A stretch of DNA of 64,000 nucleotides, taken from NCBI RefSeq assembly GCF_900129785.1, contig NZ_FSRC01000001.1, positions 992,001-1,056,000 of the forward strand, read 5' to 3'. Made by a program: the position numbers and the translations under genes. Below, in pieces: positions 57,319-64,000 of the stretch. The stretch is from Algoriphagus halophilus. GTDB taxonomy: Bacteria; Bacteroidota; Bacteroidia; Cytophagales; Cyclobacteriaceae. Every line of letters begins with the position of its first letter. The stretch's first letter is position 1. Under the pieces are notes generated by a model. That model was not told the DNA's origin, made no database searches, and worked only from the letters and a program-made list of their open reading frames with translations.

Positions 57319-58695
57319 TTAAATGTCCAATTTATCCAAGGGACTTTGTATTTGATCAAATCCTTTTGTGGTAATATGGGTGTAAATTTGTGTTGTTTTT
57401 GGGCTTTCATGCCCCAACAAACTTTGGATGTATCTGAGATCAGTACCATTCTCCAAAAGATGGGTAGCGAAGGAATGCCTTAGTGTATGAGGTGTTACTT
57501 TTTTTCTGATGTTGGTTTTTGATACTGCTGCCTTTACAATGGATTCAATACTGGTAGTGGAATATTTTATTGGTTTCTCTTTTGTACTCCCTTGTCCCTC
57601 GAAAAGGTAATATATAGGTCTTTCTCTTTTGATGTATTCCCTTAAAATTGTTAATGTTCTTTTTGATAATATCGTGTACCTGTCTTTTTTACCTTTGGCT
57701 TGTTTGATGAATATCTGCATTCTCTTGGAATCTATGTCATTGATCGTTAAATCAATTAATTCGGATACTCTCAATCCTGCAGAATAGATGGTCATCAAAA
57801 TTGCTTTGTGCTTTAAGTTTTTCGTTGCATTAAAAATGGATATGATTTCTTCCTGACTGCAGACTGTGGGTAATTTTTTTTCTCTGATTGGCCGATCCAC
57901 ATGGTAGAATTTACGCTCGCCACCTTTTACTTTTTCAAAATAAAATTTAATTGCATTGATCGCTTGATTTTGTAATGAGCTTGAAACTTTCCGCTCCGTT
58001 ACCAAATATCTTGAAAATTCCAATATTTCTTTCTCGCCTAAACTGTCTATTTCAAGATCTGGAAAGTGGTTTATAAACTCTTCAAAAAGGGGGATGTAAG
58101 CTCTTATAGTACTTGGGCTATATCTCCTTTCTTTAAGCTTGTTCACATAGGCCTCTGGACATTTTTTATAATCTGGAATAGATAAAGGACTGGTTTTTGG
58201 TTTTATTTTATTCGCTTTTTCCTGCTTAAAGATGAGTTTTAAACCTAATTCTTCAATTTTCTTTTTTACTTCTGCTTCATACTGCTTGGAATAAGGAATT
58301 GTCCACCATTTGTTTTGAGTGTCCCATTTGTAATAGGGTATTGTTTTGAGATACCTAATTAGTTCAATTTTAAAACCAAAAATCAATTTGATGCGTCCAC
58401 TGTTGGCATGCACCATTACTACCTCATTTTCCTGAATGACGCCTTTTTTGGTAACTGGGCTTGATATTTCTAAGTGGATTTGTAGTATTGAAATCCTGTT
58501 ACCAAAATACCCCTTTACCTTTTCCAGATTCCCAGGATAATGGGGGATTTCCCAAAGAAAAAGATCTTTATTCCAACGTGAATAAAGAATGCCTCTCACA
58601 AAGCTGATATCAGCTTCATTTTTTGGCATTTTCAAGAGAATCTTTCTCCCCTTTACTTCTATTTCAACTGCTTTATTCATTAAAAAAATATTCAA
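57319..58695 (-). CDS. Tyrosine recombinase, putative integron-type integrase with N-terminal HARP-like repeats
   Basis: A 458-residue recombinase. Core-binding SAM-like domain at about 178-265, catalytic domain 275-450 with Arg309 (GLRVSE), Lys at 334-337 (AKGKKDR), His403-x-x-Arg406 (HTLRH), His429 (LLGH) and nucleophile Tyr438 (IYTH). The ending GFDQIQSPLDKL matches the GAGVRSPLD-type end of IntI proteins. The stretch between 345 and 400 seems too short for the IntI-specific helix insertion. Residues 9-72 and 99-154 are two related modules with a W...W.IPY pattern resembling HARP domains, known from SMARCAL1 to bind forked or single-strand/double-strand junction DNA. It reads in the same direction as the cassettes, unlike class 1 integrons. 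Confidence 0.85.
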   Translation of the reverse strand: MNIFLMNKAVEIEVKGRKILLKMPKNEADISFVRGILYSRWNKDLFLWEIPHYPGNLEKVKGYFGNRISILQIHLEISSPVTKKGVIQENEVVMVHANSGRIKLIFGFKIELIRYLKTIPYYKWDTQNKWWTIPYSKQYEAEVKKKIEELGLKLIFKQEKANKIKPKTSPLSIPDYKKCPEAYVNKLKERRYSPSTIRAYIPLFEEFINHFPDLEIDSLGEKEILEFSRYLVTERKVSSSLQNQAINAIKFYFEKVKGGERKFYHVDRPIREKKLPTVCSQEEIISIFNATKNLKHKAILMTIYSAGLRVSELIDLTINDIDSKRMQIFIKQAKGKKDRYTILSKRTLTILREYIKRERPIYYLFEGQGSTKEKPIKYSTTSIESIVKAAVSKTNIRKKVTPHTLRHSFATHLLENGTDLRYIQSLLGHESPKTTQIYTHITTKGFDQIQSPLDKLDI

Positions 58696-58888
58696 AAGTT
58701 GCGTATATACAGCTATATGGTAAATATGCGAAATAATTCTAAATAATTAGTTCATCTATTAATTATTGTATTATTGATATCGTAGTTATTCCTTGAGTAG
58801 TTAATTCGAGATTTATGTTCTTAGATTTAAATTACAAGCTGAACTGAATTCCCTGAATTCAGGTTTACCAATCTTAACGCACTATTTC
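58696..58888. promoter_or_regulatory. Divergent promoter region of recombinase and ABC exporter
   Basis: 193 bp, very AT-rich, between divergent starts. No clear operator or LexA-like palindrome was recognised by eye. Confidence 0.3.
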
Positions 58889-60634
58889 ATGGCTAAAAAA
58901 GCAGCACGCAAAGTGACCATGGGTCAGGTATTTAAAACCATCATCTGGCCCAGAAGAAAGCATTTATTTTTAGGTCTTTTTTTGATCATTATCAGTAGAC
59001 TCGCCAGCCTAGTGCTCCCAGGAGCCAGTAAATACCTGATAGATGATGTGATACCCAGCAATGACCTGACCATGCTCAAATGGTTGATTATTGCCGTTGT
59101 GACCGCCATCGTGATCCAGTCGGTCACCTCTTATGCCCTGACTCAAATCCTGAGCGTGGAAGCACAAAACCTGATCGCCAAGTTAAGGTCCCAGGTCCAA
59201 AGTCACATCATCAAACTTCCTATCCGATTCTTTGATAATACTAAAACTGGAGAATTGGTGTCCAGAATCATGTCGGATGTGGAAGGAGTGAGGAACCTGG
59301 TCGGAACGGGCTTTGCCCAAATGGTAGGGGGGATCTTGACGGCTATCATTTCGCTGTTTTTACTGATCAGCATATCTCCTAAAATGACCTTGTTTGTGCT
59401 GCTTCCTGTGGTGATTTTCGGTTTGGTGTCCTTAAAAGCCTTTGGAAGAATCCGACCGATATTCAGGGAAAGAGGAAAGATTAATGCGCAGGTGACAGGA
59501 AGGCTTACCGAAACCTTGGGAGGAATACGAGTGATCAAAGGATTTAATGCCGAGCAACAGGAAATCAAAACCTTTGCCAGAGGGGTAGAAGAGCTGTTTT
59601 TGAATGTAAAGGCAAGTTTGACGGCTACCAGCTTTGTGACTTCTGCAGGAGCCTTATTGCTTGGGCTAGCTTCTGCAGGGATCATGGGTTTGGGCGGTTA
59701 TATGATCATGCAAGAGCAATTGACATTTGGGGATTTCCTGGCTTTTACCCTTTACTTGGGATTTATGATTGCTCCGATTGTTCAGATGTCAAACATTGGA
59801 AGCCAGTTGACTGAAGCTTTTGCAGGATTAGATAGAACTGAGGAAATCATGAATACTCCTTTGGAGGCAGACGATAACCTGAGAACTTTGTCTTTGGCCA
59901 AAATTAAAGGAGATATGGTTTTTGACCGAGTTTCTTTTTCTTATGAAGAAGGAAAAGAGGTGGTGAAAGAGGTAAGTTTTGAAGCACCTGCTGGATCTGT
60001 GACTGCCTTGGTAGGGACTTCAGGTTCAGGAAAGACTACTATTGCCGGACTGGCAGCTACGTTCTTAACTCCAGACTCTGGTAGTATTTACCTGGATGGA
60101 AATGATTTGGCTACGGTGACGCTGGACTCTTTCAGGGCCCAATTGGGTGTGGTATTGCAGGATGATTTCCTCTTTGAAGGGACTATTCGGGAAAATATTC
60201 TGTTCCCAAGACCTGATGCCTCGGAGGAACGATTGCTTCAGGCAGTTCATGCAGCACATGTACAGGAATTTACAGATCGCTTTGAAGATGGTTTGGAAAC
60301 CTTGATAGGAGAACGAGGGGTGAAGCTTTCCGGCGGACAGCGACAAAGAATTGCCATTGCACGAGCCATCTTGGCTGATCCAAGAATATTGATTTTGGAC
60401 GAGGCTACTTCAAATTTGGATACGGAATCAGAAACTTTGATTCAAGCGAGTTTAAAAGACTTGATGAAGGGAAGAACCACCTTTGTGATTGCACACCGAT
60501 TGAGCACGATCAGACAGGCAGACCAGATTTTGGTGATCGAACAAGGCAAGATTGTAGAAAGAGGGAAGCACGAAGAATTGATTGCTTTGGAAGGAAGGTA
60601 TTATCAATTGTATACTTATCAGGCGAGAATATAG
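58889..60634 (+). CDS. ABC exporter, fused permease and ATPase
   Basis: Half-transporter of the MsbA/type I exporter class, 581 residues. Six-helix membrane domain at about 20-310, ATPase with Walker A GTSGSGKTT, signature LSGGQRQR, Walker B ILILDEATS and H-loop IAHRLST. Exports lipids or drugs as a homodimer; substrate unknown. First normal gene after the array. Confidence 0.93.
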   Translation: MAKKAARKVTMGQVFKTIIWPRRKHLFLGLFLIIISRLASLVLPGASKYLIDDVIPSNDLTMLKWLIIAVVTAIVIQSVTSYALTQILSVEAQNLIAKLRSQVQSHIIKLPIRFFDNTKTGELVSRIMSDVEGVRNLVGTGFAQMVGGILTAIISLFLLISISPKMTLFVLLPVVIFGLVSLKAFGRIRPIFRERGKINAQVTGRLTETLGGIRVIKGFNAEQQEIKTFARGVEELFLNVKASLTATSFVTSAGALLLGLASAGIMGLGGYMIMQEQLTFGDFLAFTLYLGFMIAPIVQMSNIGSQLTEAFAGLDRTEEIMNTPLEADDNLRTLSLAKIKGDMVFDRVSFSYEEGKEVVKEVSFEAPAGSVTALVGTSGSGKTTIAGLAATFLTPDSGSIYLDGNDLATVTLDSFRAQLGVVLQDDFLFEGTIRENILFPRPDASEERLLQAVHAAHVQEFTDRFEDGLETLIGERGVKLSGGQRQRIAIARAILADPRILILDEATSNLDTESETLIQASLKDLMKGRTTFVIAHRLSTIRQADQILVIEQGKIVERGKHEELIALEGRYYQLYTYQARI

Positions 60635-60639
60635 GATAT

Positions 60640-60844
60640 AAGATGTATGATGTAAGAAGTCATAAATCAGTTTAGAGTGTTCAGGTCCCAGTATTCAGAA
60701 CTAAAAGTTAAGAGTAAGACTGCCAACTCCCCCTTTGAAAAGGGGGTAGGGGGATTGATAGTTGAAGTGAGAAGTAGGTAGTACGAAATAGGAAATCTGA
60801 AGTATTGAGAACTGCCAACTGAATACCGACCACTAACCACTGAT
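60640..60844. repeat. Intergenic repeat stretch with CCCCCTTT hairpin
   Basis: Contains the hairpin CCCCCTTT/AAAGGGGG (60729-60746) followed by TAGGGGGATT, and repeated words such as ACTGCCAACT at about 60719 and 60811. Such GC-rich palindromic words are common dispersed intergenic repeats in Bacteroidota. Confidence 0.5.
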
Positions 60845-61534
60845 TCACATTTCCTTGATCAAAGGGATTATATCTGAAATCTGTTCGGCTTGATAAAAGT
60901 GTTCGTGTTCAATTTCATGGTGGATCATTTCATGCTTCCACGTCACATGAAATGGGATATGAATGGCATGACCCCCGAGTTTTAATACAGGGAGTATATC
61001 TGATTTTAAGCTGTTTCCCACCATTAAAAATTCGGATGGATAAACATCCAAATGCTTGATGAGCTTTAGGAAATCAGTTTCCTTTTTTTCGCTCATGATT
61101 TCTATATGATGGAAATAAGCCTCTAAACCTGATTTCTTGAGTTTCCTTTCCTGATCTACCAAGTCGCCTTTGGTAGCCATTACCAGTCTATAATCCGAAC
61201 TCAGTTCTTTTAAGACCTGCTCTACTTCGGGAAGCATTTCCACTGGTTTACTCATCATTTCTTTTCCAATATCCATGATTCGCTCTATCATGCTTAATGG
61301 AATGTTCTTTTCAGATACCCGAATGGCGGTTTCAATCATAGATAGCATGAAGCCTTTGATGCCATAGCCATAGATGTTAATGTTTTCAATCTCAGTATGA
61401 TATAATTCCTTTAAAGAGCTGTGTTGAGGCATGAAATCCTCTAACATCTCCGTGAATTTTTCTTCAGCCTCCCGAAAAAATGGCTCATTGACCCAAAGGG
61501 TATCATCTGCGTCGAAAGCGATAACTTTAATCAT
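60845..61534 (-). CDS. HAD-family hydrolase
   Basis: A 229-residue phosphatase-like protein. Motif I AFDADDTLW, motif II around VMATKGD, motif III/IV MVGNSLKSDILPVLKLGG. Resembles phosphoglycolate-phosphatase-type or sugar-phosphate phosphatases. Substrate unknown. Confidence 0.88.
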   Translation of the reverse strand: MIKVIAFDADDTLWVNEPFFREAEEKFTEMLEDFMPQHSSLKELYHTEIENINIYGYGIKGFMLSMIETAIRVSEKNIPLSMIERIMDIGKEMMSKPVEMLPEVEQVLKELSSDYRLVMATKGDLVDQERKLKKSGLEAYFHHIEIMSEKKETDFLKLIKHLDVYPSEFLMVGNSLKSDILPVLKLGGHAIHIPFHVTWKHEMIHHEIEHEHFYQAEQISDIIPLIKEM

Positions 61535-61865
61535 GAAATTTTAAAATTGAGATGTTGTAAAAATTGAGGATTAGGGAATAAAATGATTAGTTCCATTTTA
61601 AAAATAAAGATACTTTAAAACCAAAAAATCATTCGATTGTTCAAAATAGATAGCTTTTGATTAAAATTGCTTTCTAGCCCTCCTCTTGTGATCACGATTC
61701 ATCTCCTACCAAGGTTCAGGGCAGGTGGCAATGGACTTCGAAATTGTTTACACAGGGTTACGAGCTTCGTTCCTCTGCTTTTCACCCTGTGCCAATGACA
61801 TTTAATCCCGAAGAGGTTTTGTTGCCAACGATTGATTAATTGGTATAACTACCCACTGTGATTGC
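61535..61865. other. Intergenic region with inverted CACAGGGT repeat
   Basis: 331 bp without a gene. CACAGGGT (61751-61758) and ACCCTGTG (61784-61791) form a hairpin, with GGCAATGGAC and GCCAATGACA-like words outside. It looks like a dispersed Bacteroidota intergenic repeat. Confidence 0.45.
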
Positions 61866-62789
61866 CTACTGCCCACTTTCCAAAGACTGCATCCAATCCA
61901 ACAACACCTCTCTCCATCCAGAAACAGGGCCTTTACCTAGGCCAAAGCCGAAACCATGTCCACCGGTAGGATAGATATGCAGTGAAGCAGGAACTCCCTT
62001 GGCATGAAGGGCTTTGTAATATAAAAAGCTGTTTTCGATCGGAACCCCTTTGTCATCCTGTGCATGTACCAAGAACGTAGGAGGGGTGTCTTCAGTGACG
62101 TTCAGTTCACCCGAAAAACGATCGATCAACTCTTGTGGAGCGTTTTCTCCGATTAAGTTTCTTCTAGATCCTGAATGGGCACTGGCATCCCTGAATGAAA
62201 TAACCGGGTAAGCTAAAATTGAAAAGTCTGGACGTGCCGGTAATGCATCGATCGCATCTTTTGGTCTATCCACCTCATGCTCATATTGGGTACTTGCTGT
62301 CGAGGCTAAATGTCCACCAGCAGAGAATCCCAAGACACCGATTTTGTCTGGATCTATTTGCCAGTCGTTTGCATGATGTCTTGCCAGTCGAATAGCTCTT
62401 TGTGCGTCGAGTAAGGGAACCTCCTTCCCATCTGTCAGTGATTTGGAATCGGGGAGTCTGTATTTAACGACAATTCCAACTATTCCTTGGGTGTTTAGCC
62501 ATTTGGCAAAATCCCTTCCTTCCCAGTCATAAGCTAGAATATGGTATCCACCTCCAGGAAAAATGACTACTGCTTGTCCTGTTCGTGATTGCTTACTTGG
62601 TAAAAAGACTTCAATCTGAGGAATCTGAACATTTTCAATTCGAATAATTCCTTGCTCCACGGCTTTTTCTTCCAAACCCATATCCGTTTGAAGGGGTGGA
62701 GTGCCTTCCCATAGTGGTAAAACGATTTCTTGAGCAAAAGAACTGCTAAAGGTCATACTGAGTAAGAGACCGAAAAATAGTGATTTCAT
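61866..62789 (-). CDS. Secreted alpha/beta hydrolase, esterase/lipase BD-FAE type
   Basis: A 307-residue exported esterase (signal ending SSSFAQ). HGGG-type oxyanion motif IFPGGGYHIL, nucleophile GFSAGGHLAS, Asp in LVHAQDDKGVP, His in GGHGFGF. Probably an acetylxylan-type or feruloyl-type esterase; the exact ester is unknown. Confidence 0.9.
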   Translation of the reverse strand: MKSLFFGLLLSMTFSSSFAQEIVLPLWEGTPPLQTDMGLEEKAVEQGIIRIENVQIPQIEVFLPSKQSRTGQAVVIFPGGGYHILAYDWEGRDFAKWLNTQGIVGIVVKYRLPDSKSLTDGKEVPLLDAQRAIRLARHHANDWQIDPDKIGVLGFSAGGHLASTASTQYEHEVDRPKDAIDALPARPDFSILAYPVISFRDASAHSGSRRNLIGENAPQELIDRFSGELNVTEDTPPTFLVHAQDDKGVPIENSFLYYKALHAKGVPASLHIYPTGGHGFGFGLGKGPVSGWREVLLDWMQSLESGQ

Positions 62790-62864
62790 AGGTTCATTTA
62801 TTGGGCTTCAATTGGAAAGATAAACTCTCCAAACAATTTGGTTTTGAGGGTTTAAAATACTCAT

Positions 62865-63152
62865 TTATTTGAGTTCTTTGGTAGTTTTTGGTCCCGCTAT
62901 TTTGAAAGAGTTAGTTTTTGTATCTATTTCTAATCCCCATCTTTCCAAATTGGGTAGTTCCAAACTTTTTTCCCGGTATTCATCTGGAGTCATAATGGGA
63001 ATCCCATAGATGATCGGAAAATACCGTTGGCAGGATTCGCAAGTGAGTAATCCTTCTATGATTTCCTGATACTCAGTTTCTTGGATGACTTGGATCTTTA
63101 AGTCGCTTTTGTCAAAAGGACAACAAAGTTTATCTACTAATTTTCGATTCAT
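62865..63152 (-). CDS. Trm112-like zinc-binding protein
   Basis: A 95-residue protein with LCCPFDKSDL and LTCESCQRYFPIIYGIPIM, the Trm112/YcaR fold with a zinc site. It may be an activator of a methyltransferase, but no partner is visible. It precedes the ThiE-like gene region on the same strand. Confidence 0.85.
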   Translation of the reverse strand: MNRKLVDKLCCPFDKSDLKIQVIQETEYQEIIEGLLTCESCQRYFPIIYGIPIMTPDEYREKSLELPNLERWGLEIDTKTNSFKIAGPKTTKELK

Positions 63153-63159
63153 GTAAATG

Positions 63160-63783
63160 CTATTTAAGTTGTTGGAGATAGGTTTGGACAGCCATTTCAG
63201 GGTCTGTAGAGTTTAAGATTCCGGAAATAACCGCAATTCCTTCGAAGGAGAAATGGCTAAGTTTTTCCAGGTTCTCTGGGTTGATTCCGCCTGAAAGGAA
63301 GATCGGCAATGAAGTCAATTTCCTGGCTTGCTGGATACTTTCAGGGTGAACTAACTCACAGGTATCAACTGAGGAAGAAGGGAATACTGAACAAAAGCTG
63401 ATGTATGATAATTGATTTTCCTCCGCCCATAAGATCAGTTCCTCTTGATTGCCTACAGTTAGTCCAATGATTTTACTTTTTAAAGATTCCCTTATTAGCT
63501 CAAATTCTTCTGGTACTTTGTCTAAATGTACCCCATCCAAATTGCACTTTTCGGCTAATTTCCAATCCTCATTGATCAGTACTGGAACTTGATAAGTCTG
63601 TGCAATTTTTTTGATATCCTGACAGAATTTGATCTTGTCTTGTTCGGTGACTTGTTCAGGCCAGTGATTCCAAATTTGAAGTAGTTGAACCCCTCCTTTG
63701 AGTGCTTGTTGGGTTTTTTCAAGTAGTTCTAGCCAGGGTTGATTTGGATCCAGAACCAAATATATTCCTTCTAGTTTTTTCAT
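63160..63783 (-). CDS. Thiamine phosphate synthase-like protein
   Basis: TIM-barrel protein, 207 residues from MKKLEGIYLVLDPNQ. GVHLDKVPEEF, SFCSVFPSSS and LSGGINPENL resemble ThiE. The usual GVQLREK stretch reads GGVQLLQIWNHW, so the pyrophosphate-binding Lys is missing and the protein may not be a true ThiE. Its ATG overlaps the preceding stop (ATGA). Confidence 0.75.
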   Translation of the reverse strand: MKKLEGIYLVLDPNQPWLELLEKTQQALKGGVQLLQIWNHWPEQVTEQDKIKFCQDIKKIAQTYQVPVLINEDWKLAEKCNLDGVHLDKVPEEFELIRESLKSKIIGLTVGNQEELILWAEENQLSYISFCSVFPSSSVDTCELVHPESIQQARKLTSLPIFLSGGINPENLEKLSHFSFEGIAVISGILNSTDPEMAVQTYLQQLK

Positions 63784-64000
63784 GTCATACCTTGTTGTAA
63801 AGCTTTGAAGAATGCTCCCCAATAAGGGTCAATTCCATTGAATTCAAAATTTGATGATCCACCGGACTTATCTAGTAAGGTATTCTTAGGACTATTTGTG
63901 AAAGTACCAATGGAAACGGCCGGAATTCCTTCATCTTTTAATCGGTTGATGAGTTTATTTTCACTTTCCGGGGTAACCGCCATAATCATAGATCCTGCTC
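63780..64000 (-). CDS. AIR-synthase-related protein, C-terminal part (5' end outside window)
   Basis: The visible C-terminal 73 residues, GSMIMAVTPESENKLINRLKDEG..., fit the ATP-grasp-like PurM/HypE/SelD C-terminal domain. The frame is open to the window edge, so the start is missing. Ends in an ATGA overlap with the ThiE-like gene. Confidence 0.65.
   Translation of the reverse strand, partial: AGSMIMAVTPESENKLINRLKDEGIPAVSIGTFTNSPKNTLLDKSGGSSNFEFNGIDPYWGAFFKALQQGMT

Overview
The window looks like a chromosomal segment of a marine or aquatic Bacteroidota, most likely Cytophagales of the Algoriphagus/Cyclobacteriaceae type. I infer this from AT-rich codon use, the lack of obvious Shine-Dalgarno sequences, secreted sulfatase, fucosidase and SGNH enzymes, an arsenosugar ArsS pair, DUF3822 next to coaD, and a miaB - sigma54 activator - lptE - secG block. 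I saw no rRNA, tRNA, IS element or CRISPR array.

Layout. 1-7.2 kb: a secreted carbohydrate-processing group (lipoprotein sulfatase, beta-propeller protein, GH29 alpha-L-fucosidase, YdeI-like protein, double SGNH esterase). 7.2-15.1 kb: ArsS with its peroxidase-like partner, several GNATs, a class V aminotransferase, a VOC protein, an amidohydrolase and an S10 carboxypeptidase. 15.3-34.8 kb: housekeeping genes (response regulator, groESL, sterol-desaturase-like enzyme, secG, lptE, sigma54 activator, miaB, dinB, pabB, yceI, pyrE, coaD, Nudix proteins, a RecD-like helicase). 34.8-38.1 kb: rsgA, a cation-efflux protein and two small genes.

38.13-58.70 kb is the accessory region and the main discovery. 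About sixteen gene segments, nearly all on the minus strand, are separated by imperfect palindromes of about 50-280 bp. Each palindrome begins with an AACG core and ends with a GTT core on the plus strand. Within most segments the two ends are complementary to each other, which is the geometry of integron cassettes with attC sites. Several cassette genes place their stop codon inside the site. The array starts directly beside a 458-residue tyrosine recombinase. That protein has the C-terminal SPLD ending of integron integrases, but apparently lacks the IntI-specific insertion. It carries two N-terminal repeats that resemble HARP (SMARCAL1-type) modules. I read this as an integron-like cassette system of Bacteroidota. 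Cassette cargo includes an S9 peptidase (visibly richer in GC), an esterase, a sigma54 activator with a divergent OsmC gene, HepT/MntA (HepT nonsense-mutated), HigBA with a nonsense-mutated Yip1-like gene, a sulfatase, an LRR-like protein and many secreted or membrane proteins of unknown function.

58.9-64 kb returns to ordinary genes: an ABC exporter, a HAD hydrolase, a secreted alpha/beta hydrolase, a Trm112-like protein, a ThiE-like protein and the end of an AIR-synthase-related gene cut by the window edge.
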